The notes beneath the pieces are model-generated. The model saw nothing but the letters and a program-made list of their open reading frames with translations. It was not told the origin of the DNA and ran no database searches. The position numbers and the translations under genes are program-made. A DNA stretch of 64,000 nucleotides, taken from CAYNLK01 sp964398055. Lineage in GTDB: Bacteria > Chloroflexota > Anaerolineae > 4572-78 > J111. Of the stretch, positions 25,301 through 34,750 are shown in pieces (the first letter of the stretch is position 1; each line of letters opens with the position of its first letter). Where the stretch lies: assembly GCA_964398055.1 (NCBI GenBank), contig CAYNLK010000012.1, positions 62,001 to 126,000 of the forward strand, written 5' to 3'.

Positions 25301-28300
25301 ATTTTACAAATGGTCGAGTGGGCCTTCTCTCTTCCAGTCATACCCAAACCCAATTCGATGATATTTTAGTCACCCGCCTGGACAACCAGGGCTGCTACGT
25401 TGGCGCCAATGATCTGGTCACCTACACCCTGACCATCTCCAACCAGAGCCGGCTGCCCGGCTACGACCTGGTCATCACCGATGCCATCCCGGCCGGCATG
25501 AGTCTGGTCACCTACACCCTCACCAGCAACGACTCCACCAACCCGACGATCACGGCCGAACCGGCGCCCATTCCCGGCGCGACCGGCTTACTGGTCTGGA
25601 ATGTTGATCACCTGACTCCGACGGTACCCTTCAACCCATTGGCCCACACCGCTCTGACCCTGACCGTGGTGCTGCGGGTGGCCGACAACATCGCTGCCAA
25701 CACTATTCTGGCCAACCAGGCTTCGTTGGCTTACGACAACTGGCCGGGCAACAGCAACCCCATTCCGACCATCAGCCGGAATTACAGCGGCGGCTCCCAC
25801 TCCACCGCCGTCCGCACCGTGGATGCCGCTATCCGTAAAGTCATCCAGCCAATCGAACCGCCGCCCACGGCCACCCTGGGCACGCTGGTCACCTACACGC
25901 TCATCGTGCCGGCCGCTCCCATCACGGCCACCCTCTACAACGTGATCGTCACCGACACCTTGAGTCCGCCCCGCTTCTATATCGAAGCGGTGACCGTTAG
26001 CGGCGGCACCGGCGCTTCAACCGCTTTCAACCAATCGACCGGCCTGATCACCGCCACTTTCGCCGCCATCCCGCCCGGTAACCAGGGCGTCATTACCATC
26101 ACCACTCGCATCTCCCACGAGTTTCCCTCGGCCGCAACCGACCCGAACCGGGGCAACGTCATCACCAACGCCGCCGTGATGACCCACAGCACTGCCACTG
26201 TCTTGACCCGCACTAACGAGGTCAGCGTCACTGTCTATGAACCGCTCTTGACCATCAGCAAGGTCGGCGCAGTGGTTCCCGGCGACCCGCAGGCGGTCGA
26301 TTACACGGTGCGAATCACCAACAGCGGCGACGCCGTAGCCTACGGCCCGCTGGTCATCCACGACTATACTCCGGCCGGCGTCAGCGTCAGCAATATCTCT
26401 GCCGGCGGCCAACTGCTGCCCGATAACCGTACCATCAGCTGGACCCTGGCCAGTCTGGCCGGCGGCGCTTCTGTAGAGCGGAGCTATCGTCTGCGCCTGA
26501 CCGAACCGATCTATGCCGGCAACCTTTTCACCAACACTGCCATTGTTACCAACACCTCCCTCACCGCGACCATCCCCGGCGTACGTCCTTACGTTACCGA
26601 TACGGTCTATACCTTTCCCTGGCCGATGGGCCGCCTGGGCGACTATGTCTGGTTCGACGCCGACTACAGCGGCATCCAAAACACCTCTCCTTTGGAGGCA
26701 GGCATCAACGGCGTGGTGATCGATCTGTACGATAGTACCAGCGGCCAATTCATCAGCAGTACCACCACCGTCAACAACGGCCTCGATGACGGCTACTACA
26801 TTTTTGACTACCTGCCCCTGGGTGTCACCTACACCGTACAACTCTCCTCGGTCAACTTCAGCACCGGCGTGCTGACCCCCTACCTGCCAACCCGGCTCAA
26901 CGCCGGCGGCCCCGCCACCGATTCCAACGCCAACCCCAACGCCGTTTTCAACGGCTTTGGCTACGCCGTCACCACCACCCTCACCCCGGCCTTTACCCAA
27001 GACCTGACCCTGGACTTTGGTTTTGTGCCGCGTATGAGCCTGGGTAATCAGCTCTGGTACGATTCGAACGATAACGGTCAGCTTGATGCCGACGAGCCGC
27101 CCATCGGCAGCGTGGCCGTTGAGCTATATCAGGACAGCAACGGCGACGGGCAGTACACGCCGGGCGTCGACCAACTCATCTCGACCACCTTGACCACGCC
27201 GGGCGGCTACTATACCTTCACCAATCTGCTGCCAACCTACTACCTTACCGAGACCTACCTGGTGGTCATTACCAGTACGAACTTCAGCGGCAGCGGCCCG
27301 CTGGTTGACCACCTCCCCAGTACCGTGGCGGTCGGCGGCAACAGCGACCTGGACGAGTGGAATCACGGTTACGTCGCCGGCGACCTGGCTTCCGGCGGTT
27401 TTGTCGCCAGCACCCCTATCTCCCTGACCGCCCGCCAGGAACCCCACGACGGCGGCAATAGCAACTACACCATCGACTTTGGCTTCTTACAGCTAGACCT
27501 GGGTGACCTGCCGGATGGCTACAGAACGCTCATTGGCAGCGATGGAGCGCGGCACATCATCAGCCCCACCAACAACCCCACCCTGGGCGCGGCTGTGGAT
27601 GCCGAACTCGACGGCCAGCCGTCGGTTGCAGCCGATGGCGACGACCTCAACGGCCCTACTCCCGATGACGAAGATGGCGTGGCCTGGTCGGAACTGGTGT
27701 TGGGTCAAACCAGCATCTTTACCATCACCGCCCTGACCGGCGGCGGCTACCTCAACGGCTGGATCGATTTCAATGCCGACGGAGTTTTTGATGCCGGTGA
27801 ACAGCTCTTTAACGGTGAACTGCTCAGCGCCGGGGTGCAGACCTTCCCGGTTAGCGTCCCGGCTACGGCTACTATCACCGGCCCGGTTTACATGCGCTTC
27901 CGCTACAGCAGCGAACCAAACCTGGATTGGTTCGGCCTGGCCCCGGATGGCGAGGTAGAAGATTACGTCGCCGCCACTACCGCCTATGACTTTGGCGACC
28001 TGCCCGATAGCTACGGGACTCTGTTGAGCAGCGATGGCCCGCGCCACCAAATTCTGCCGGTTGGCAACCCCACCCTGGGCCGGCGAGTCGACGCCGAAGG
28101 CGACGGCCAACCCGGCCCAACCGCCCTGGGCGACGACGCCAACGATACCAGTGGGGTTGGTACGCCCGGCCCGGACGACGAGGACGGGGTTGAGTTTTCT
28201 ATGACCGCCCTGATCCCCGGCGAAACACTGGTCATCACCGTGTCGGCCTCCATCTCCGCCGGCCGGCTCAATGCCTGGCTGGACCTCAATGCCGATGGCG

Positions 28301-31300
28301 ACTTCAACGATGCCGGCGAGCAGATTGCCTTGAATGTATCTATCAACGCCGGCGACTTCACCGTGCTGACGGTCATCATCCCGGCCGATATTCCCCAGAA
28401 CGTGACCACCTATGCCCGCTTCCGTTTCAGCAGCCAGGGCGACTTGACCCCGACCGGCCCGGCAGTGGATGGCGAGGTTGAAGATTACGCCCTGCCGGTG
28501 CTGGCATTGGATTACGGCGACCTGCCCAACAGCGGCGTCAGCGTGCCCGGCTACGCCCCGCAAACTTATCCAACCCAATTTAGCGACGACGGCCCGCGCC
28601 ACATCATCCTGCCGGTCAACAACCCCACCCTGGGCAATGCCGTAGACGCCGAGCCTGATGGCCAGCCCACCACCGGGGCCAACGGCGACGATCTGAATGG
28701 GGCCACGCCGGATGACGAGGACGGCGTCCAATTTTCCGGGCCGCTGGTACCGGGTGAAACGGTAATCATCACCGTTACCGCCTCGGCTGCCGGGGCTGAC
28801 GGTTACCTGAATGCCTGGCTGGACCTCAACAGCGACGGCGTATTGGATGCCGGTGAGCAGATCGCGGTCAACCGTTTGATTGCCGCCGGGCAGTTCATCA
28901 CCCTGACTGTGGCGGCGCCGCTAACGGCGACGCAAGGGATCACCACCTACAGCCGTTTCCGCTTTAGCAGCCAGCAGGATTTGACCCCAACCGGCCTGGC
29001 CCGGGACGGTGAGATCGAAGATCATCCCATCCCGATTGCGCCGCTCGATTTTGGCGACTTGCCGGCCGGACTATACCCGACCCTGTACGGCGACAACGGG
29101 CCGCGTCACCAGCTCGACGGGACCTACCTGGGCAGTCGGGTTGATGCCGAGCCGGATGGCCAGCCCAACTTTGCGGCCAACGGCGACGACGGCAATCCCA
29201 CCGCCATCAACGTGGGCGGCCCCGGCGATGATGAAGACGGTATTGTTTTCCTCACACCAATTGTGCGCGGGCGGCCGGCCCAAATCCAGGTGACGGCCGG
29301 CGCAGCCGGCTATCTCAATAGCTGGTTTGACTTCGACGGCGACGGCAACCTGGATACCTTCACCATCACCGGCATCAATGGCAACCCGGTCAATCTGGCT
29401 TCCAACAGCGATATTTTCCTCGATACGCCCGGCGGGGTTTATACCCTCACCTTCACTGTGCCCGATGTGCCGATTAGCAGCAGCCTGTACAGTCGCTTCC
29501 GTTACACCACTAACCCCAACGAAGCCCGTACCCCCACCGGCTTTGCCCCTAGCGGCGAGGTGGAGGATTACGTCCTGCTCAGCCTGGGCAACCTGGTTTG
29601 GCTGGATGACGGGGCCGGCGGCGGCGAGCGCGACAACGGTCTCGTTGACGGTAGTGAGATTGGTCTCCCCGGCGTGGTGCTGGAGCTGCGCGACGGCAGC
29701 GGCAACCCGCTGCTCGACGGCGCCGGCAACCCGATAACCACCACTACCGATAGCAATGGCCGCTATTTGTTCACCGGCCTGACCCCCGGTGACTACCGGG
29801 TCTTTATCCCTCCTTCGAACTTTGGCCCCGGTAGCCCGCTGGAAAGCTATCTCTCATCGAGCGACACGCCGGCCACCGCCAACCCCAACAATAACCAGGA
29901 TGAAGACCAAGACGAAAACGGCCTGGATGACGATACGCCGATTGTCAACGGCATCACCAGCAATAATCTCAACCTGACTGTTGGCAGTGAACCGCAGGGG
30001 AACGGCAACGCCAACTTCACCCTAGACTTTGGCTTTGTGCCCGGTCCCGTGCCCACACCGGTAAAGGCAGTGGTCTTCACCCCGCCGCCCACGGCGACCC
30101 TGGGCAGCGTCGTCACTTATACCATTACTGCGCCGCAGCCACCCATCGCCCGCAGCCTGGTTGGGGTTGAGATCACCGATATTCTCGATAGCCGTTTTCA
30201 GCCGGTTGCCGCAACGACCTCCGGCGGTCTGACGCCGACGGTGTCCATTGTTGGGCAGCAAGTAACGGCCCGGTTCGGTCAGATTGTCTCCGGTAGCCAG
30301 GCGCTCATCGCCATCACGGCGATCATCTCCGATCCGCTGGGCGCGGTCGCCGGCGACGCCATTACCAACAGCGCCGGCCTGACCTACGTCGGCGCCTCGG
30401 CCATTACCTGGACCAACGTGGTCGCCACCGACGTGGGCGAGCCGCGACTGTTGCTAGACAAGCGCAGCAACCCGCCCGACGGCTCGGCCGTGCCGGCCGG
30501 CCAAAGCGTGATCTACACCGTGGCATTGGTCAATGTTGCCGGCAGCAGCGGCAGCCCGGCCTACGACGTCGTTTTAACCGACACCCTACCGGCCCGGATG
30601 CGCAGTGCGCCCCCGCTTCCGGCTATTACTCTGGACGGCGCGCCGCTGGCTTCACCCGGCGACTACAGCTTCACCTACAACCCGGCCAACGGCGTGCTGG
30701 TGATCACCCTGGCCCCGGCTCTCGGTATCCCGGTGGGCAGCCGGCTCGAGGTTGAATATGCCGCGGTGGTCGACGACGATATCCTGGCCGGCACCCCCCT
30801 GACCAACCAGGCCGTTGCCACCTGGAGCAGCCTGCCGGGCGATACCCCCGGCGACCGGGATTATCCGCCCATCACCGACTCCACTACTCTCACCAGCACC
30901 GGCGTGGTCACCCTGAACAAACAGCTTGACGATATCGACCGTACCCGCACCATCAGCGGCGTGGTGCCTTACCGGATCGTCCTCGACATCCCGCCGGGCC
31001 TCATCAATGACCTGGTGGTAACCGACACCCTGGAGGCCGGGCTGATCTACAACGACGACGCCGTGATCGCCGGCCCCGGCGGTAATCCGGCCGCAACGGT
31101 CAGCCTGCCCAACGACGGTACGGCCGATGTCAACGTGGTCTGGTCCTTTGGCGCCGTAACTAACCCGCCGGCCAACCCGCAGCCGATTGTCATTACCTTT
31201 ACTGCCGCCGTCGCCGACGTACCCCCCAATGTCGATGGGACAACTCTGGATAACGACGCCCTGGCCAGTTGGTCTGACGCTGCCGGTTCGCACGTCATCA

Positions 31301-34300
31301 CCGATCTGATCGACGCCGACGATGTGATTACGGTGGAAGTACCGGCCCTGGTGGTCGAAAAACGGGTTGAGCCGGGAGTAGCCGTGCCCGGCGGCGTGGT
31401 CACCTGGACGGTGCTGGTTACCAACGTCGGCGCCGGCGCAGCCTACGGCATCGATCTGCGAGATACCCTGCCGGATGTCTACTTTACCTACGAGCCGGGC
31501 AGCAGCCGGCTCAACGGGACGCCCACCTTTGACCCTGTCGTTGCCGGCCTGGAGTTACTCTGGGATCTGAACTACACCCTGCCGGGCGGGGCCTCACTGG
31601 TGTTGACCTTCCGCACCAATCTTAGCCCGGACACTCCGCGGGCCAGCTACACCAACATAGTCACCGCGGTCAATGGTCTTGACGAGGAAAGCAACCCCAT
31701 CCCGCCGGACAACCGCGACCGCGTGCCCCCCGACACCGACCCCGACGACAGCGACGACGCCACGGTGCTGGTCACCCTGCTGGAAGTCGCCAAGAGTGTG
31801 GCCGATGCCGTTTTGTCGCCCAACCAGGTGACCACCTACACCATTCAGGTGAATAATCCTGGCGGCACCGCCCTGACCGTGACCGTGACCGACACTCTGC
31901 CGGTCGCCTTTGCCTACGCCGATAACGCCCTGGTCGACGGTGGGCCACGCGAGCCGGATGTGATTGCTCCGCCGCAGCTCGTTTGGGCGAACCTGGGGCC
32001 GATTGCCCCCGGCGGCAGCCTGCTCATCACCTTCCGTATCAATGCCGCCACGGAGGTTAACGGCGTTTACACGAACACGGTGGAGGTCGAAGGCGATGAC
32101 GGCCTCAACACCATCACCGCCGCCGACGACGTGACCGTCACCCTGACCACCAACCCGGCCATCGTGGTGACCAAGAGCCGGACGTCGCCGTCGCCGGTGG
32201 CGCAGGGCCAGCCGGTCATCTTCAACCTGACCGTTTTGAACAACGGCAACACCACCCTGCACACCCTGGCCCTGACCGATACCTTTGACCCGGCCGCCCT
32301 GGAGTTCCAGAGCGCCGACCCCGCGCCCGACAGCAGCCTGCCCGGCCAACTGGTCTGGAATGATGTAACGGACGATTGGCTTTACGGCGATCTGGCGCCG
32401 GGCGAAACGGGCGTCATTACTCTCACCTTCAGCGGCCTGTACCGGCCGGGCGGCGGGACAACCGTCAATACGGTGCAGGTTACCGGCGTCGACACCAATA
32501 CCATTACCGTTACCGCTACCGACTCCGACGACGTGACGGTGCTGTCGCCGCGATTGGAGCTGGATAAGCAGCTTACGCCTACCGGCCCCATCAGCCCCGG
32601 CGACGTGTTGACCTACAGCCTCTGCTACGCCAACAGCGGCAGCCTTACCGCCGCCAACGTGGTCATCACCGACTTCGTGCCGTTCAACACAACTTACGTA
32701 CCCGGCAGCGCCGCCGCCGGCGCCGGGCCGGTTCCGGTTGAATATACCGTTGACGGCGTCACCTGGTTGGCTGCGGAACCGTTGACGCCAACCGCGGTGG
32801 CCGGGTTGCGCTGGTTGGTCGGTGATTTGCTACCTACCGGCGGGACAAACTGCGTGCAGTTCAATGTGACCATCAACATGACCATCATCGAACCGGATGC
32901 CGGGCTGAAGCTCAGGTATGTCCCGGAGGTACAGGGTTGGGCCGTGTTGGACGGCGACCTGACCGGATTGGAGATCATCGGCTATACCGACGCGCCGACC
33001 TCGACCGTTACGCCAACGCCGACCATTACCTTGACCCCGACTCCGCTGCCGACGCTGATGGCCACACCTGAGACTACGCCGGCCCTCACCCCAACAGAGA
33101 CTCCGACGCCGGGCGCAACGCCAACGCCGGTTATTAGCCTGACCGTCACCCCGTTGCTACCGCCGACCCCGGGCGCAACGCCGCTGCCTACCCCAACGCC
33201 AACGGTCGAGGCGACCGCCACGCCGGCGGCCACGCTCGAGGCTTCGCCTGCGCCGCCGCCCACCGAAGCGCCGACGTTTGGCCCAACGCCAGAGCCGACG
33301 GTAGAGTCTACGGCTGAAACGGCGCCGGTCGAGGCGACGCCAACACCGCTGGTCGATCCGCCCACCGTCGAGCCGACAGTTGAACCAGCTCCTACGATTG
33401 AACCAACCGGGGAAACGGCGGCCGGCTCGCTGGCATTCCAGGTGATCCCGGCCCGGCTGGTGCAGTCTGCCGGCGACCTGGTCCAACCGGCCACGCTCTT
33501 CCAGGCTCAAATCAGCCCAACGGTCGAAGCCAGCCCAACCGCGGCGCTTGAACCTACTCAGGAAGCAACGACCGAGCCTGAGCCGTCCATAACGGTTGAA
33601 TCAACCGAACCGGTCGCAACGATTGAACCCACCCTGACTGCCGAACCCTCAGTTGAGCCGACAGTAGCCGCAACCGCGCCCCCTACCTCCGAACCTGCCG
33701 CCACAGTCACGCCCACCCCGGAGATCACTTTGACTCTGACGCCGGAAATTAGCCCTACGCCGGAACCGGTTACGCCGACCTCGCTGGCGACTATGCCCCC
33801 GGCGATTACGGCCACTGAACCCGCCACGCCCACGGCCGCGCTGGGCTATCCTATCGTCGGTTTTGAAACGATTGCAATCAACCTGGTCAATGAAGCGATT
33901 ATCGGCAGTAACAACACCCCCACTCAAACGGATGTGGTGACGACCCCGATCATCAGAATTGTTGACCCGCTGCTGGTCAAGGGGGCTGACCCCAGCCAGG
34001 CCAGGCCCGGTGAACGGGTCAACTACTTCATCCGGGTTGAGAATCCGCGGCCGCCCTCAAACGCCAACGCTACCAACATCGTTGTGGTCGATGCCCTGCC
34101 GCCGGAGTTGACCTACGTCAATCACAACGTTGCGGCGTCGCCAGGGGTTCAGATCGATGTTACCGTTGCCAGCGGCCTGATGCGGCTGGTCGGCCACCCG
34201 TTGGGGATTACCGAGACGCTGGTCTACACCCTGACGATGGCGATACCTGAGTTGGGGCCGGGACAGTCGGCCCAATTGAATATCGTGGCTCAGGTAAATA

Positions 34301-34659
34301 ATGTGGCCAATCCGCCGCCGCGCACTATTCAAAATCTGGCCATCATGAGCTTCACGGAAGGCTCACCCCGCCAGGATGATACGCCGGTGAATGTGCCGCT
34401 GCCGCCACGGCCGCGCCGGGATGACGACGATGACGAGCCGGCTCCTACCCCTACCCCAACTCCGCCGCCTCTGCCGCCGCAAGTGACGCCGACCCCGACA
34501 TTGCCGGCCCTGTTCCTGCCCGAAACAGGTTTGCTGGGAAGCCGAACCGGAGAAGGTGATCTAGCCGTTTGGTTGCTGGTGGTCATCGGCGTGAGTGCAA
34601 CGCTGGGGTTGTTCTGGTCAAGGTTGGCTCAACGCTCAAACCACGGCCGCAAGAGATAA
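19351..34659 (+). CDS. Giant DUF11/SdrD-B/GEVEDY surface protein with LPETG sorting signal (5102 residues)
   Basis: This secreted cell-surface protein has a signal peptide (1-33, A-P-A-A-Q-A), then three repeats of V-L-P-A-W-F, then at least a dozen DUF11-type beta-sandwich repeats that open with L-x-I-S-K-S or similar and contain V-V-V-T-D-T-L-P. A laminin-G/DUF1080-like domain interrupts the array (about 1847-2012). SdrD-B (Cna-B-like) domains follow near 2427, 2560 and 3410. Four tandem units start with D-F-G-D-L-P-D, carry acidic D-D-E-D-G-V loops and end in G-E-V-E-D-Y (about 2715-3405). More DUF11 repeats lead to a Pro/Thr/Glu-rich stalk (about 4551-4830) and one last domain. The end is L-P-E-T-G (5056-5060), a membrane helix and basic residues: a sortase substrate. 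The acidic loops suggest Ca2+ binding, and the likely role is adhesion or a surface fibre. A clear terminator follows. Confidence 0.92.
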   Translation: MLPHSTRHKTCSVIGLLSLLFNLVLPIAPAAQAMTEPPATAAALHPAPQPLLVDQAAPITPLDPLDRTPAAVLPAWFKPSAAPDLAATAGLTLAAPAFLPAAPQRRSITPGSVTPVLPAWFDRAGQDSVQPGNKETGVLPAWFSESKPDNGQPSTFDLQPTAFSLPPNTPPLRPLADPIPQLSMEVFAPANVSAGDEAVGGNTYTVTVRNGSPGTPALNFYLQATIPATGFTYIDGSASLVSSISGTLTVTDTSAGLLVTWQPPAGFSLAPGEVVTLTFRLTTDGSAVSGQRLDVNAIYENPLGDQESLNAGQNIRVGRGNLVISKSPSIQDATLGDEISWEIVVANTGLGDVYETIITDVFGAGYSNTDDSELAPIPLLAIGQRQTFNVTATVNSCTDLTNVAEASWSIGNEENRTGQILGTRTNPVSDTTDVAYLLTSPDVSVTASGDIDIPYCGAAAAQPIQVVVSNAPGAGAAGNLTLQSNLHSLGFDVGPAAGWAYNPSTGLFTYQANDGRLDPATAATLAVVVTPTLDLCAGSFSQDIDFEARYTNGCNLDFTGPADSVRYSYATSGSLEPTLSVSKSADRETTYTGDTVEFTLTFNAANVENMAGDIVITDNVPASFANLTVASGPTVGSVSLIGNQIVWTVSRSAAGEMNGSLSFQADVVNDPGVCGANSTVANRAEATVANGCPTCPDLTAGSSVDVIIQNSPIGSPGGSVTPHVEVCGSSFTISYTYQVSITTWNGVIFTDTLGTRDLPPGSLNYVANSLQVEVDGVNQTTNITITQTNPQLVLDFGSLTDPSTPTVSAITVTYNLTADNSFLDNNPQNRIFNWSEFTVPGAGSDACLGDDTFYQGVWIDLQRADLQPVISPQSFDGCRIVPVTLTVADPDYLSQGLTATNVVVAFQADPAEIATVDLGAITYGDGFAGGPTSGPVLSGTNTVVWTFANGFAPGNDQGTINFDLQRGCGAGPLNSTVTFADRCGISHTNTGSAAQPPRLPNLVLFVTPDTYMVNERTARWRAYVTNIGDAAATTAIITNIFGSGIRFISETHTTPGASSLTLLTAPPFDPGEDIVWELTNLAPGEQIRIDFFAEVVSCGGVESTVQLTADCLGQQCSLFQEKTLRFIQPEPDIRSSNDQTADLPLCSTGEVLLRVKNASASSHIYNMVISETISAMSYVSGSTIMTVEDANGDPIPGLIDVPFEPVTSTVPGGTLLRWGLDIPGLNPTQTQILADRGPEETIDIRFTVQTSCTSPDLNRVQATAAGEEPCGDFFFRIESAETLNTIEPDITLTKVGRNLTTGSSFAELVYGEPGDQIEWRVTAVNAIGAYIAQNVVVTDTLPGDVSLISYNVTGGTAGDDGSRVIWDLGNLPADGNNQTLTILTTIPTDGSAICNIDSVNQAELTYGCDDGCLVQPPERALATLRQQPNLTLNIPGSASMNVCGGEMTIILLNSGATAYNVILTDTLPTGYEFDFPVETPPGAATSPTAGDTTLLWQWPGLAAGTHTIRFNIRQSATGGEFCASPGTAPNNVAVEYRDNGLCAAPVTHTGSAATSITFNAPNLQISKSPAFQVAGVGETITWTVTVNNIGSGSASGVVVTDTAGSQFENLTHVSNSTGVTANPIGTGTFTWAVGAIPAGGSWLVILTAVLTDSGDNRNLAEVSADCATGCTTNVASDTAYVSLLDVFQKTPDIQTGTIGSLVTFDFLATMSDIDGDYRNIILTDTLPTGLGYVGAVLTYTADVDGGGSPTAALPSANPGQYNSGAVVWNLGNLPGAIEIEGVITAVIQNNPVNYDGARRANQLRLTYLQDGSPYLFTDTADVDIVEPILHLGKSYLTESGCPAELLTYNFNNLSSSGWFALGTWTVTPEGYFQNTSTIANRRAFIGTSTWTDYSFSFMMRTSDPTGSMGGYVRQNSTGTADTGYLFRWSDTQMQLELRSAGTVLATSPGGYQINRWYHVEIRVTGSLIEVLVDGVRRLSAANTNFTNGRVGLLSSSHTQTQFDDILVTRLDNQGCYVGANDLVTYTLTISNQSRLPGYDLVITDAIPAGMSLVTYTLTSNDSTNPTITAEPAPIPGATGLLVWNVDHLTPTVPFNPLAHTALTLTVVLRVADNIAANTILANQASLAYDNWPGNSNPIPTISRNYSGGSHSTAVRTVDAAIRKVIQPIEPPPTATLGTLVTYTLIVPAAPITATLYNVIVTDTLSPPRFYIEAVTVSGGTGASTAFNQSTGLITATFAAIPPGNQGVITITTRISHEFPSAATDPNRGNVITNAAVMTHSTATVLTRTNEVSVTVYEPLLTISKVGAVVPGDPQAVDYTVRITNSGDAVAYGPLVIHDYTPAGVSVSNISAGGQLLPDNRTISWTLASLAGGASVERSYRLRLTEPIYAGNLFTNTAIVTNTSLTATIPGVRPYVTDTVYTFPWPMGRLGDYVWFDADYSGIQNTSPLEAGINGVVIDLYDSTSGQFISSTTTVNNGLDDGYYIFDYLPLGVTYTVQLSSVNFSTGVLTPYLPTRLNAGGPATDSNANPNAVFNGFGYAVTTTLTPAFTQDLTLDFGFVPRMSLGNQLWYDSNDNGQLDADEPPIGSVAVELYQDSNGDGQYTPGVDQLISTTLTTPGGYYTFTNLLPTYYLTETYLVVITSTNFSGSGPLVDHLPSTVAVGGNSDLDEWNHGYVAGDLASGGFVASTPISLTARQEPHDGGNSNYTIDFGFLQLDLGDLPDGYRTLIGSDGARHIISPTNNPTLGAAVDAELDGQPSVAADGDDLNGPTPDDEDGVAWSELVLGQTSIFTITALTGGGYLNGWIDFNADGVFDAGEQLFNGELLSAGVQTFPVSVPATATITGPVYMRFRYSSEPNLDWFGLAPDGEVEDYVAATTAYDFGDLPDSYGTLLSSDGPRHQILPVGNPTLGRRVDAEGDGQPGPTALGDDANDTSGVGTPGPDDEDGVEFSMTALIPGETLVITVSASISAGRLNAWLDLNADGDFNDAGEQIALNVSINAGDFTVLTVIIPADIPQNVTTYARFRFSSQGDLTPTGPAVDGEVEDYALPVLALDYGDLPNSGVSVPGYAPQTYPTQFSDDGPRHIILPVNNPTLGNAVDAEPDGQPTTGANGDDLNGATPDDEDGVQFSGPLVPGETVIITVTASAAGADGYLNAWLDLNSDGVLDAGEQIAVNRLIAAGQFITLTVAAPLTATQGITTYSRFRFSSQQDLTPTGLARDGEIEDHPIPIAPLDFGDLPAGLYPTLYGDNGPRHQLDGTYLGSRVDAEPDGQPNFAANGDDGNPTAINVGGPGDDEDGIVFLTPIVRGRPAQIQVTAGAAGYLNSWFDFDGDGNLDTFTITGINGNPVNLASNSDIFLDTPGGVYTLTFTVPDVPISSSLYSRFRYTTNPNEARTPTGFAPSGEVEDYVLLSLGNLVWLDDGAGGGERDNGLVDGSEIGLPGVVLELRDGSGNPLLDGAGNPITTTTDSNGRYLFTGLTPGDYRVFIPPSNFGPGSPLESYLSSSDTPATANPNNNQDEDQDENGLDDDTPIVNGITSNNLNLTVGSEPQGNGNANFTLDFGFVPGPVPTPVKAVVFTPPPTATLGSVVTYTITAPQPPIARSLVGVEITDILDSRFQPVAATTSGGLTPTVSIVGQQVTARFGQIVSGSQALIAITAIISDPLGAVAGDAITNSAGLTYVGASAITWTNVVATDVGEPRLLLDKRSNPPDGSAVPAGQSVIYTVALVNVAGSSGSPAYDVVLTDTLPARMRSAPPLPAITLDGAPLASPGDYSFTYNPANGVLVITLAPALGIPVGSRLEVEYAAVVDDDILAGTPLTNQAVATWSSLPGDTPGDRDYPPITDSTTLTSTGVVTLNKQLDDIDRTRTISGVVPYRIVLDIPPGLINDLVVTDTLEAGLIYNDDAVIAGPGGNPAATVSLPNDGTADVNVVWSFGAVTNPPANPQPIVITFTAAVADVPPNVDGTTLDNDALASWSDAAGSHVITDLIDADDVITVEVPALVVEKRVEPGVAVPGGVVTWTVLVTNVGAGAAYGIDLRDTLPDVYFTYEPGSSRLNGTPTFDPVVAGLELLWDLNYTLPGGASLVLTFRTNLSPDTPRASYTNIVTAVNGLDEESNPIPPDNRDRVPPDTDPDDSDDATVLVTLLEVAKSVADAVLSPNQVTTYTIQVNNPGGTALTVTVTDTLPVAFAYADNALVDGGPREPDVIAPPQLVWANLGPIAPGGSLLITFRINAATEVNGVYTNTVEVEGDDGLNTITAADDVTVTLTTNPAIVVTKSRTSPSPVAQGQPVIFNLTVLNNGNTTLHTLALTDTFDPAALEFQSADPAPDSSLPGQLVWNDVTDDWLYGDLAPGETGVITLTFSGLYRPGGGTTVNTVQVTGVDTNTITVTATDSDDVTVLSPRLELDKQLTPTGPISPGDVLTYSLCYANSGSLTAANVVITDFVPFNTTYVPGSAAAGAGPVPVEYTVDGVTWLAAEPLTPTAVAGLRWLVGDLLPTGGTNCVQFNVTINMTIIEPDAGLKLRYVPEVQGWAVLDGDLTGLEIIGYTDAPTSTVTPTPTITLTPTPLPTLMATPETTPALTPTETPTPGATPTPVISLTVTPLLPPTPGATPLPTPTPTVEATATPAATLEASPAPPPTEAPTFGPTPEPTVESTAETAPVEATPTPLVDPPTVEPTVEPAPTIEPTGETAAGSLAFQVIPARLVQSAGDLVQPATLFQAQISPTVEASPTAALEPTQEATTEPEPSITVESTEPVATIEPTLTAEPSVEPTVAATAPPTSEPAATVTPTPEITLTLTPEISPTPEPVTPTSLATMPPAITATEPATPTAALGYPIVGFETIAINLVNEAIIGSNNTPTQTDVVTTPIIRIVDPLLVKGADPSQARPGERVNYFIRVENPRPPSNANATNIVVVDALPPELTYVNHNVAASPGVQIDVTVASGLMRLVGHPLGITETLVYTLTMAIPELGPGQSAQLNIVAQVNNVANPPPRTIQNLAIMSFTEGSPRQDDTPVNVPLPPRPRRDDDDDEPAPTPTPTPPPLPPQVTPTPTLPALFLPETGLLGSRTGEGDLAVWLLVVIGVSATLGLFWSRLAQRSNHGRKR
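24888..25385 (+). other. AT-richer concanavalin/LamG-like domain insert within the giant gene
   Basis: This segment codes for about 165 residues with the look of a DUF1080/LamG sandwich: W-F-A-L-G-T-W-T-V near its start, W-T-D-Y-S-F-S-F-M-M-R-T, W-Y-H-V-E-I-R-V, V-D-G-V-R-R-L, and F-D-D-I-L-V-T at the end. The bases are visibly AT-richer and codon use differs from the DUF11 repeats on both sides, which restart with near-identical style. It looks like a domain acquired by insertion into an older repeat array. Confidence 0.6.
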
Positions 34660-34750
34660 GTTCGATTTGAATTAGCCTGTTTAATATTGTTAAGTTTTGC
34701 CAATCGCGTTTGATTGTGCTACATTCCGATTTGCATTTGAGTTAATCCAG

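Noticed and set aside
19894..34332. Long open frames on the strand opposite the giant surface gene
   Set aside because: They are a by-product of GC-rich repetitive codons; they have repetitive Gly/Val/Asp composition, no family motifs and no ribosome sites.
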